A DNA stretch of 6,376 nucleotides. Source: JACZUI01 sp041599115. GTDB lineage: Bacteria > Actinomycetota > Acidimicrobiia > Spongiisociales > ZC4RG35. The stretch is taken from positions 1 through 6,376 of the forward strand of contig JBFHXF010000106.1 in assembly GCA_041599115.1 (NCBI GenBank), in the 5' to 3' direction. The notes beneath the pieces were generated by a model that was given only the letters and a program-made list of their open reading frames with translations, did not search any database and was not told where the DNA came from. The translations under genes and the position numbers were made by a program. This document shows, one piece after another, positions 1-5,502 of this stretch (position 1 is its first letter; each line of letters starts with the position of its first letter).

Positions 1-65
1 ACCCGTCGCGCGAAAACCTCGACCAGAAGCTCCAACCGCCTTTCCAGACTCCTGGCAACACTCAC
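1..65 (-). CDS. FhaA-like protein, N-terminal fragment (DUF3662/FHA family), cut by window edge
   Basis: Only 21 codons and two bases are inside the window; the reading frame is open to the left edge. From the GTG at 65-63 the peptide reads MSVARSLERRLELLVEVFAR. The pattern ERRLE..VE.FAR resembles the N-terminus of actinobacterial FhaA (M. tuberculosis FhaA has, from memory, ERKLEQTVGDAFAR), with one residue fewer before FAR. FhaA is a cytoplasmic phosphothreonine-reading FHA protein of the cell-wall/cell-division control cluster with PknB, PstP, RodA and PbpA. Position supports the call: in M. tuberculosis leuT, tRNA-Leu(CAG), lies just upstream of and divergent from fhaA, as here. An in-frame ATG at 134-132 would add 23 residues with no family resemblance and would overlap the tRNA promoter region, so I prefer the GTG. 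No Shine-Dalgarno is visible; the start looks leaderless. The family call rests on few residues plus synteny. Confidence 0.5.
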   Translation of the reverse strand, partial: MSVARSLERRLELLVEVFARR

Positions 66-72
66 GTCCGAG

Positions 73-78
73 AGGTTA
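73..78 (-). promoter_or_regulatory. Candidate -10 box for a leaderless start of the FhaA-like gene
   Basis: On the minus strand the hexamer is TAACCT (TAnnnT consensus). Seven bases separate it from the GTG start at 65-63, so transcription would begin at or next to the start codon. No good -35 hexamer is seen about 17 bases upstream. There is no purine-rich ribosome binding site before the GTG, which fits leaderless translation. Confidence 0.4.
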
Positions 79-128
79 CGTGGGCAAGCGAGTTGAGGCG
101 CCGAGTACCGGAATCCAAGGTGCGGGGT

Positions 129-134
129 TACCAT
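129..134 (+). promoter_or_regulatory. Candidate -10 box of the tRNA-Leu promoter
   Basis: TACCAT matches TAnnnT and lies 12 bases before the first base of the tRNA, which would give a primary transcript with a leader of about five bases for RNase P to remove. The octamer GTTACCAT (127-134) recurs exactly before serS (4239-4246). The -35 is not convincing: TTGAGG at 93-98 is 30 bases away, too far for this -10. Confidence 0.45.
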
Positions 135-146
135 TCTCCGCCTCAC

Positions 147-230
<84 letters not shown>

Positions 231-445
231 CCGGACGTCCTTCTTTTGTGCCCTTCGTCGCGACGGCTACCTGCAGGCCTTTGGCCGTGCCGCCAGAGTG
301 CAGTCTTGAAGCGGTCGGGGCAGCAGTGACCCGGACCTCTGCCTGATCGTTATGGGTCCGGGAGACGGCTCTGGCTCGACCGCTGACCGCTTACGTCTGG
401 TTGCAGCCACCCAATCAACTCTCCCAATGTGAGAGGAGACCTGCG
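231..445 (+). other. Gene-free, inverted-repeat-rich stretch (possible RNA leader)
   Basis: No convincing protein frame is seen. Inverted repeats visible by eye are CTGCA/TGCAG (271-275/299-303) enclosing GGCC-TTT-GGCC (276-286); GCGGTCG/CGACCGC (311-317/377-383) enclosing CCCGGACC/GGTCCGGG (330-337/355-362); and CTCTC/GAGAG (419-423/431-435), whose right arm runs into the ribosome binding site of the small ORF at 446. The nested pair 311-383 is the most RNA-like. I could not match it to any riboswitch class I know. It could be the 5' leader of the mini-ORF and membrane-protein transcript, the trailer of the tRNA transcript, or chance structure in GC-rich DNA. Confidence 0.3.
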
Positions 446-496
446 ATGACGCCTACCCAGACTGCCGTTACGCTCAACCCCCTTGACCCGCGTTGA
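446..496 (+). CDS. Possible 16-codon leader or small ORF
   Basis: ATG at 446 follows GAGAGGAGA (431-439), the best ribosome binding site in this part of the window; AGGAG (434-438) is seven bases from the ATG. The predicted peptide is MTPTQTAVTLNPLDPR, ending in TGA (494-496). It has no run of a single amino acid that would mark a classic attenuation leader. A perfect 7-base inverted repeat, GCTCAAC (472-478) / GTTGAGC (492-498), covers its end and stop codon, and a small hairpin (419-435) partly covers its ribosome binding site. The same frame stays open past the TGA to at least 600, so a recent nonsense change in a longer small gene is also possible. I do not recognise the peptide. Translation is inferred only from the ribosome binding site. 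Confidence 0.25.
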   Translation: MTPTQTAVTLNPLDPR

Positions 497-534
497 GCAC
501 CCGTTCCCGGCGTGCCGATCGGTTCGGCGGAGAT

Positions 535-570
535 CTACGCCGTAGTTGACGTCCGTAACGATTCCGTAAC
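535..570 (+). promoter_or_regulatory. Palindrome, TTGACG box and direct repeat before the membrane-protein gene
   Basis: Three signals are packed here. CTACG-C-CGTAG (535-545) is a perfect inverted repeat. TTGACG (546-551) immediately follows and looks like a -35 box. TCCGTAAC occurs twice (552-559 and 563-570) with an 11-base period, about one helical turn. The only -10-like word is TAACTG (567-572), just 15 bases from TTGACG, so promoter function is uncertain. The repeats could bind a regulator of the gene at 594. This is inference from layout only. Confidence 0.3.
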
Positions 571-593
571 TGCCCGGGAGGAGTATTCGTCGG

Positions 594-1775
594 GTGGGGA
601 TCATGAAAGGAATGAAAAGTCCTTCGAAAAGCCGGGTGTGGTTCTGGCTGGTTCTGGCACTGGTGCTGGGCGCGAACCTGCTGGTTCTCTGGGGCCAATA
701 TCGAGGTCTTTGGACGGTCGGGAACCCGGCTGATTCGGTCCTCTTCCCGGCCTTGGGTTCGTCGGTTCTGGGTCTGGTACTGATTCACAAGGTACCGGCT
801 AACCGTATCGGCTGGCTGTTCGCTCTCATGGGCGTGGCGGGACCGCTCATCGAGGTCGTCCAGGGCTATCAGAACACTGTTGTTTCGAGCAGCCCTGACT
901 GGCTCGCGTGGTTTCTCGACTTGTCTGAAAACGTTCTCTTCTTCATCTTCATCGGCGGGTTTCTGGTCTTTCTGCCGCTCTGGTTCCCGACCGGACACAT
1001 ACCTCATAGGCGCTGGGCGTGGGTTGCGCCTGTCTTCACCACCACCACTGCCTTGTTGATCGTGACCATGGCCACGGGCGCCCTCACAATTGAGGGAGAG
1101 CCCGGCTCTTTCGAGTTTCTGCTCATCGCCATCTGGGTGGCCTCTGGGCCAATTGCCGCCTTCGCTTCTGCTGTCTCGAGATACAGGAACGGAGAAACGG
1201 TGGAGCGTCTCCAGCTGAAGTGGCTGATCTGGGCCTTCGGTTTGGTCGTTTCTGGTTTTGTCGCCTCGATCTTCCTGGCCTCCTTCCCGGGCTGGCTCAA
1301 TGATGTGTTCTCCATCGGCTCTTTTTCATTCCTCTTCTTCTCGGTCTGGTGGTCTATCACCAGACATCGTCTCTACGAGATCGACCGGATACTCTCCCGG
1401 ACCGTCGCCTACACCCTCGTCGTTGCGGTGCTCGGGTTCATCTATTTTGGGGTCGTCACACTCGTGACGATGATCCTCCCCTCTCAGGACTCGCTGGCTG
1501 TCGCAGCATCGACGCTCACGGTGGCGGCTGTGTTCAATTCTCTCCGAAGGCGAGTAAAGAGATGGGTCGATCGTCGGTTCAACCGGTCGGCCTACCAGGC
1601 CGAAATCGTTTTGCAGCAATTCGTCGCCAGACTTCAGGGATCGCTGACGGTCGAGGCCCTAGCCCGTTTCTGGGTCGAGACCGTTGTGCAACACCTCGAG
1701 CCAGAATCCGTGGGTGTCTGGCTCAACTCGGCGTTGGCAGGACTTCAAGACTCGGACCTGTACAGCCGTGCCTGA
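594..1775 (+). CDS. Polytopic membrane protein, sensor module of a histidine kinase family without the kinase
   Basis: The protein has 393 residues. About nine or ten hydrophobic segments are visible, near residues 15-36, 48-65, 72-90, 113-131, 142-163, 173-194, 208-230, 238-255, 271-295 and 298-313. After them comes the family hallmark HRLYEIDRILSRT (258-270) and the basic stretch NSLRRRVKRWVDRRF (315-329), then a short soluble helical tail ending in ESVGVWLNS (371-379). This pattern is known from the N-terminal half of many actinobacterial and Chloroflexi sensor histidine kinases, where a dimerisation/HATPase core follows. Here the frame stops first, and no kinase-like sequence continues in any frame downstream, so it looks like a free-standing variant and not a fresh truncation. 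The start is GTG at 594, ten bases after GGGAGGAG (576-583); ATG at 603 is the alternative. Its signal and partner are unknown. No response regulator is adjacent. Confidence 0.8.
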   Translation: MGIMKGMKSPSKSRVWFWLVLALVLGANLLVLWGQYRGLWTVGNPADSVLFPALGSSVLGLVLIHKVPANRIGWLFALMGVAGPLIEVVQGYQNTVVSSSPDWLAWFLDLSENVLFFIFIGGFLVFLPLWFPTGHIPHRRWAWVAPVFTTTTALLIVTMATGALTIEGEPGSFEFLLIAIWVASGPIAAFASAVSRYRNGETVERLQLKWLIWAFGLVVSGFVASIFLASFPGWLNDVFSIGSFSFLFFSVWWSITRHRLYEIDRILSRTVAYTLVVAVLGFIYFGVVTLVTMILPSQDSLAVAASTLTVAAVFNSLRRRVKRWVDRRFNRSAYQAEIVLQQFVARLQGSLTVEALARFWVETVVQHLEPESVGVWLNSALAGLQDSDLYSRA

Positions 1776-1868
1776 TTGGTTCATGTTCACCCCGAGGTCG
1801 GATCATGTTGCAGCGCCGCCTCGAGAATGGTGCCTAGTCGGGTGGCACGTGTAGCCTGTTGTCCACAG

Positions 1869-1887
1869 AGCACGCCTGTTGCGTGCT
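1869..1887 (+). terminator. Terminator-like hairpin in the gap after the membrane-protein gene
   Basis: AGCACGC (1869-1875) and GCGTGCT (1881-1887) form a perfect 7-bp stem with the 5-base loop CTGTT. A pyrimidine-rich run (1891-1916) follows instead of a clean T tract, so intrinsic termination is plausible but weak. The rest of 1776-2026 holds no supported gene. Other signals there are a weaker hairpin GTGCC/GGCAC (1830-1848) and ATTCG/CGAAT (1967-1981), about 45 bases before the next start codon. Confidence 0.35.
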
Positions 1888-2026
1888 GCGCCATCTCTTC
1901 GCTTCTTTCGTTCCGTCGGGTGAAGTCGCCGCAGGGCATTGAATCCCCACAGTCCCCGGACCCGGTATTCGATCGCCGAATGCGGGGTGTCATGTCATTC
2001 GACGGTTCAGCTCAAAGGAGCATGCA

Positions 2027-2287
2027 ATGTCCACCAACCTCTACGTGGGGAATCTCACGTTCAACACCGACTCGGCCGAGCTCGAGAAGCTCTTTGCCCC
2101 GCACGGTTCAGTAACCAAGGCGCAGGTCATCACCGACCGGGACACAGGCCGCTCGCGCGGCTTTGGTTTCGTCGAGATGGGTTCGTCCGAAGGTGCTCAG
2201 AAGGCCATCGACTCCCTTGATGGGAAGTCCATTGACGGCCGTCAGCTCACCGTCAATCTGGCCAAAGAGCGCTCGTCCCGTCGATAG
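2027..2287 (+). CDS. Single-domain RRM RNA-binding protein
   Basis: The 86-residue protein is almost entirely one RNA recognition motif. RNP2 is LYVGNL (5-10) and RNP1 is RGFGFVEM (44-51); both carry the aromatic residues that stack on RNA bases (Y6, F46, F48). The layout is the usual beta-alpha-beta-beta-alpha-beta, followed by a short basic tail (KERSSRR). It resembles the small bacterial Rbp proteins best known from cyanobacteria, which bind single-stranded RNA; some are cold-induced. The glycine-rich tail of some cyanobacterial members is absent. The start ATG follows AAAGGAG (2014-2020) with six bases between, a strong site. A small inverted repeat (1967-1981) lies in the probable leader. 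The gene stands alone and ends at a strong hairpin. The family call is very sure; the RNA targets are unknown. Confidence 0.95.
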   Translation: MSTNLYVGNLTFNTDSAELEKLFAPHGSVTKAQVITDRDTGRSRGFGFVEMGSSEGAQKAIDSLDGKSIDGRQLTVNLAKERSSRR

Positions 2288-2312
2288 TCAACGTCGGCGA
2301 CACGATCGCCTT

Positions 2313-2353
2313 CAAGGAAGAGGCCTCACGCTTGCGTGAGGCCTCTTCTCTTG
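2313..2353. terminator. Strong hairpin between convergent genes, likely intrinsic terminator
   Basis: GAAGAGGCCTCACG (2317-2330) pairs perfectly over 14 bp with 2335-2348 around the loop CTTG. Skipping a bulged T2349 adds four pairs, CAAG (2313-2316) with CTTG (2350-2353). It sits 25 bases after the RRM gene and 26 bases before the end of the convergent methyltransferase gene, so it can serve both. T tracts are short on both sides, so stem strength would do most of the work. Confidence 0.8.
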
Positions 2354-2379
2354 AGAAATACGGAAAGTTTGCTGATCCT

Positions 2380-3027
2380 CTAGGCGGCCCGCTCGAAGAC
2401 GATCGCCTGCCAGATTAGGTTGTTGGCCCGGTGCCGGACCAGGAGTCCCGATCTGGTCGCGACCTCCTCGACCGCAGCTTCCGGATGGACGAATGCCCGA
2501 AACCCGCATCCGCGAATCGCTAAATAGCGGTTGCCCAATCCCATCCCAAGTTTCACCCACCATCTTTGACGCGGAAAGGCCAATGCCAGGTAGCGCCCAG
2601 TTTTACCGACCGCGGCAGTCATGATCTTCTCCATCCACGGGTAACAGCAGATGACTCGGTTCATCAAGACGATGTCCGCGGTCTCATACTGGTCTTGCTG
2701 TTCGACGAAATCACCCAAACGCCGGATGATCCGATCTTCGATTCCCTCGGCTCTGGCCAGGTCGCTCGCCGCCTCCTCATATGCGGTGGAGAGCTCCACA
2801 TTGACGGCGCGAGCTATGCCACCCTTCAACATTTCCACCTGTATGGCTCCGACGCCACCGCCAACCTCGAGAAGCTCCGCGCCCTGGATATCTCTCGAGA
2901 GCAGATACTCGACCATGCTGGTTGCCATGGCATCCAACCCCCTCCGCCGGTAATTGCGCACATTGCGCTGGGCTTCTTTGTGGTTGAAGAAGCGTCGATA
3001 AGGCGTGGGGTCACAACAACCAGACAC
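2380..3027 (-). CDS. Class I SAM-dependent methyltransferase, substrate unknown
   Basis: The protein has 215 residues and a Rossmann-type methyltransferase core. Motif I is ELLEVGGGVG (51-60), the acidic end of strand 2 is E79 in NVELS, a GDF motif (105-107) is in the adenine-contact position, and NRVICCYP (123-130) takes the place of motif IV. The N-terminus MSGCCDP and the later CCYP give two cysteine pairs; with C174 this could hint at metal or redox chemistry, but that is speculation. I recall similar proteins, with the CCDP/FFN start, EVGGGVGAIQ and NRVxCCYP, as uncharacterised methyltransferases in actinobacteria. The substrate is unknown. The start is GTG at 3027-3025, with an in-frame TAG four codons upstream, so no longer form is possible. 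TAGGG lies seven bases before the GTG and could be a weak ribosome binding site, but the same bases form a -10-like TAGGGT. It is convergent with the RRM gene and divergent from the next gene. Confidence 0.9.
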   Translation of the reverse strand: MSGCCDPTPYRRFFNHKEAQRNVRNYRRRGLDAMATSMVEYLLSRDIQGAELLEVGGGVGAIQVEMLKGGIARAVNVELSTAYEEAASDLARAEGIEDRIIRRLGDFVEQQDQYETADIVLMNRVICCYPWMEKIMTAAVGKTGRYLALAFPRQRWWVKLGMGLGNRYLAIRGCGFRAFVHPEAAVEEVATRSGLLVRHRANNLIWQAIVFERAA

Positions 3028-3033
3028 CCCGAA

Positions 3034-3039
3034 ACCCTA
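3034..3039 (-). promoter_or_regulatory. Candidate -10 box for a leaderless methyltransferase start
   Basis: Read on the minus strand the hexamer is TAGGGT, with six bases (TTCGGG) before the GTG start at 3027. This matches the TAnnnT placement of leaderless actinobacterial genes. The same bases could act as a weak Shine-Dalgarno, so the two readings cannot be separated by eye. No clear -35 is seen. Confidence 0.35.
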
Positions 3040-3134
3040 TCACCGCGGTTTGCCCGGTTGCACGTGGCAGTCAGGATTGTTCCGCTGTGTCGGTCCGGCG
3101 AGCGCGACTCTTTTGGTAAATCTGGTTTGGTGGA

Positions 3135-3194
3135 CACAATGGCGCACTCGGAATGTGAAAGGCCCGGTCAATGGCTCTAGACGTCACAATGGCG
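3135..3194. repeat. Repeated CAATGGC words in the divergent spacer
   Basis: CACAATGGCG occurs at 3135-3144 and exactly 50 bases later at 3185-3194. The core CAATGGC also occurs at 3169-3175, giving three same-strand copies within 60 bases. They lie between the divergent methyltransferase and membrane-anchored protein genes, where an operator could act on either. The spacer 3028-3231 holds no supported gene, although an ATG at 3189 opens a 17-codon frame ending at 3242. Function is unproven. Confidence 0.3.
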
Positions 3195-3231
3195 GTTGCT
3201 CACACGGGTGTGCCCTACCAGCGTCCATGTC

Positions 3232-4239
3232 GTGATTATTGATTCACCACGATCCAAACGGCGGGGTCTTCGTCGAGTCGTCCTTCCGCTGGCACTTACG
3301 GCTATTGCCATTCTTGCGGTCGTGGTGGCCGGCGCCGGACGCGATACCCGGGCTGAATTGGAGTATCTCGACACGCTGCAGGCCCAGGTGATGCAGATCG
3401 CGGTCGGTGCCCAGTCATTATCCGACGCGGCGGGAAGGCTCTACTCCATCGATCGAGTCGAATTCGTTGCAGTGACGGATTCGCTCCGGGCCGATCTAGC
3501 CACCGGTATCCAAATGACTCAGGTCGGCCCACCGTCAAAGTCACTTGTCGCCGTCAACGCTCTCTATCGCCAGGCATTGGTGGCGTGGAATCGGGGTGTG
3601 ACCGGATTCGCCTCGGGGATTCTGGTCGCTGCAGATGATCCCTCCGACAGCGTGGTGGATGAGAATATCGCCGACGCCCTCGCCGAACTGCGCGCCGGGG
3701 ACGAGCTGTACCGCCAACTGGTGTTGGTCTTCGACGCTGCCGATGTGCCCTCTCCACTCGCACCTATGCCAGTGGTGGTGCTTTCTCCGGTTGAAGGAGG
3801 ACTTGTTTCAACCTCGCGCACCTATGTCGCGGCGGCCCGTTCTCGGAGTAACACATTGATGCTCCGTCCCGGTCTCGGCATCGCCCAACTGCTCTCCGAC
3901 CCCCAGTGGGTTGTGAACCCGGATGGGCAGACAGTCATGCCTGCCACGACTCAGGCCATCTTCTCTGTCGTCGTCCGCAATGCGGGGAACGTGGTCAGCC
4001 GTCCCGAGACTTTGAGCCTCACCCTCACCGGCGGTGCCGACCCGCTCGAACTGGCTGCAAATGTGGATGCTCTCGAGCCCGGACGGCAGCGGACGATTGT
4101 GTTCCAGCCGATTGCCGTCGAGTCGAGCCTGATCTATGAGGTGTCTGCGATTCTGAGAGTCGTGAACCCCGATTCGAGCTTGGACGACAATGAGATCTCT
4201 GTGGTGTTCGTGGTCAATGAGGCTGCAACCCCGGGATAG
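3232..4239 (+). CDS. Membrane-anchored extracytoplasmic protein with CARDB/Ig-like C-terminal domain
   Basis: From GTG 3232 the protein has 335 residues. A basic cytoplasmic stub (SKRRGLRR) precedes one transmembrane segment (about 16-36), so the rest should face outwards. Residues about 37-185 are mostly helical, with several paired acidic residues and no enzyme motif. A short proline-rich linker leads to a beta-rich domain (about 224-330). Its VVRNAGNVVS, LEPGRQRTIVF and NPDSSLDDNE patterns resemble CARDB/Ig-like adhesion modules found on bacterial surface proteins. I do not recognise the full protein; a role in envelope structure or binding is inference. The start is uncertain: TTG 3196, GTG 3208 and GTG 3232 share the frame and none has a good ribosome binding site. 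I chose 3232 because it is the shortest form keeping the basic stub and membrane segment. serS follows after 15 bases, so the two may be co-transcribed. Confidence 0.75.
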   Translation: MIIDSPRSKRRGLRRVVLPLALTAIAILAVVVAGAGRDTRAELEYLDTLQAQVMQIAVGAQSLSDAAGRLYSIDRVEFVAVTDSLRADLATGIQMTQVGPPSKSLVAVNALYRQALVAWNRGVTGFASGILVAADDPSDSVVDENIADALAELRAGDELYRQLVLVFDAADVPSPLAPMPVVVLSPVEGGLVSTSRTYVAAARSRSNTLMLRPGLGIAQLLSDPQWVVNPDGQTVMPATTQAIFSVVVRNAGNVVSRPETLSLTLTGGADPLELAANVDALEPGRQRTIVFQPIAVESSLIYEVSAILRVVNPDSSLDDNEISVVFVVNEAATPG

Positions 4240-4240
4240 T

Positions 4241-4246
4241 TACCAT
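4241..4246 (+). promoter_or_regulatory. Candidate -10 box for a leaderless serS transcript
   Basis: TACCAT lies eight bases before the serS ATG (4255) and directly after the TAG stop of the upstream gene (4237-4239). No Shine-Dalgarno is present before the ATG. The octamer GTTACCAT (4239-4246) is identical to that in front of the tRNA-Leu gene. The -35 position (around 4218-4223, TGAGGC) is a poor match. This would give serS a transcript of its own in addition to read-through. Confidence 0.5.
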
Positions 4247-4254
4247 CGGCCCAG

Positions 4255-5502
4255 ATGATCGATCAACGACTCCTTCGCGATGACCCGGATGCCATTCGAC
4301 GCTCCTTGGATCGGCGTGGATCTGACATCGATCTGGACCGGCTGATTCGACTGGAATCGGAAGCTCGGGCTGCGTTGCAGCATGCGGAAGAACTTCGATC
4401 ACGTCAGAACGAGGCCGGACGGCGGATAGCGGGTCTTGCGGACGAAGAGAAGAAGCAGGCGATCGCCGAGGTTGCCGATCTTGCGGCCCAAGTCAAGAAC
4501 GCGGCGGCACGGGCCGAGGAGCTTTCGAAAGACCTCAGTACCGCCCTCCTGGAGGTCCCCAACCTGGTCGCCGATGACGCCGCCGACGGGTATAGCGAAG
4601 AGGACAATGTTGAGATTCGGAGGCATGGCGATCCGATGACGGAGGGTGCCAGCCACGCGGCTCTCGGGGAGTCGCTGGACATCATCGACACTATTCGTGG
4701 TGCCAAGGTGTCTGGCAGCAGATTTGGATATTTGAAAGGCAAGGGAGCGCTTCTCGAATTCTCCCTGATCCGCTGGGCCATGGATCATCTGGTAGAAGCC
4801 GGATTCACCCCGATGGTTCCACCGGTGATGGTACGCGAGCAGGCACTCGAGGGCACCGGCTTCTTTCCCGAAGCTCGCGAGCAGGTTTACGAGATATCCA
4901 AGGACGAGCTGTACCTGGTGGGAACCGCCGAGGTTCCGCTTGCCGCCTATCACGGCGACGAGATCCTCGACTCAGGGAGTTTGCCGGTTCGATACGCCGG
5001 TTTTTCCACATGTTTCAGGAGGGAGGCCGGCACCTATGGGAAGGACACCGCCGGGATTTTTCGGGTGCATCAGTTCGACAAGGTCGAGATGTTTGTGTTC
5101 ACCTCTCCCGAGGAGTCCGACGAAGAGCATGACCGGCTTCTCGAGATTGAGGAGGGTTTGGTCCGTCAACTCGACCTCCCCTATCGGGTGGTGAACGTGG
5201 CGGCAGGTGATCTCGGTGCCTCGGCCGCCAAGAAGTTCGACATCGAAGCCTGGTTTCCGGGTGAGCAGAACTATCGGGAGATCACGTCGTGCTCCAACAC
5301 CACCGATTACCAGGCAAGAAGGCTCAAGGTGAGAATGCGCGAGGAGAGAGGGAACCGGATTCTCCACACTCTCAACGGGACCGCGTGTGCGGTCGGGCGG
5401 ACCATTCTCGCGATATTGGAGAATCACCAGCAGCCTGACGGGTCGGTGGTGATCCCCGAGAGGCTTCGCAAATACACCGGGTTCGACATCATCGAACCGT
5501 GA
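4255..5502 (+). CDS. serS: Serine--tRNA ligase (seryl-tRNA synthetase)
   Basis: This cytoplasmic class II enzyme activates serine with ATP and charges tRNA-Ser (and tRNA-Sec where present). The 415-residue length is normal for bacterial SerRS. Residues 1 to about 100 form the N-terminal arm, with the long charged, alanine-rich antiparallel coiled coil (about 30-97) that grips the long variable arm of tRNA-Ser. The catalytic core follows: TAEVPL (224-229) holds the serine-binding TxE element; motif 2 starts at FRREAGTYGKDT (254-265) and runs to VEMF (277-280); motif 3 is TLNGTACAVGRTILAILEN (372-390) with the ATP-binding arginine R382. SCSNTTDYQARR (345-356) is also a SerRS hallmark. Nothing essential is missing. 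The ATG lacks a ribosome binding site and appears leaderless. The stop codon overlaps the start of the next gene, suggesting translational coupling. Confidence 0.98.
   Translation: MIDQRLLRDDPDAIRRSLDRRGSDIDLDRLIRLESEARAALQHAEELRSRQNEAGRRIAGLADEEKKQAIAEVADLAAQVKNAAARAEELSKDLSTALLEVPNLVADDAADGYSEEDNVEIRRHGDPMTEGASHAALGESLDIIDTIRGAKVSGSRFGYLKGKGALLEFSLIRWAMDHLVEAGFTPMVPPVMVREQALEGTGFFPEAREQVYEISKDELYLVGTAEVPLAAYHGDEILDSGSLPVRYAGFSTCFRREAGTYGKDTAGIFRVHQFDKVEMFVFTSPEESDEEHDRLLEIEEGLVRQLDLPYRVVNVAAGDLGASAAKKFDIEAWFPGEQNYREITSCSNTTDYQARRLKVRMREERGNRILHTLNGTACAVGRTILAILENHQQPDGSVVIPERLRKYTGFDIIEP

Noticed and set aside
233..248. GGACGTCC plus T-rich run as tRNA terminator
   Set aside because: An 8-base palindrome has no loop and cannot form a stable hairpin.
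300..445. Known riboswitch (c-di-AMP, c-di-GMP, cobalamin)
   Set aside because: Conserved core sequences of these classes, as I remember them, are not present.
474..1007. 177-residue minus-strand frame opposite the membrane-protein gene
   Set aside because: Antisense shadow of a clear coding frame; composition is rich in R, Q and P with no family pattern.
1773..1900. Frameshifted kinase domain after the membrane protein
   Set aside because: No H-box or HATPase motifs in any frame downstream; the gap is non-coding.
1776..2220. Plus-strand frames in the gap before and across the RRM gene
   Set aside because: No ribosome binding site or domain; they overlap the certain RRM gene in another frame.
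2566..3180. 204-residue plus-strand frame
   Set aside because: Lies opposite the methyltransferase, whose SAM motifs make the minus strand the coding one.
3189..3242. 17-codon ORF (MAVAHTGVPYQRPCRDY) overlapping the start of the membrane-anchored protein
   Set aside because: No ribosome binding site and no recognisable peptide; kept only as a note in the spacer entry.
4399..4953. 184-residue minus-strand frame
   Set aside because: Antisense to serS, which has all class II motifs.
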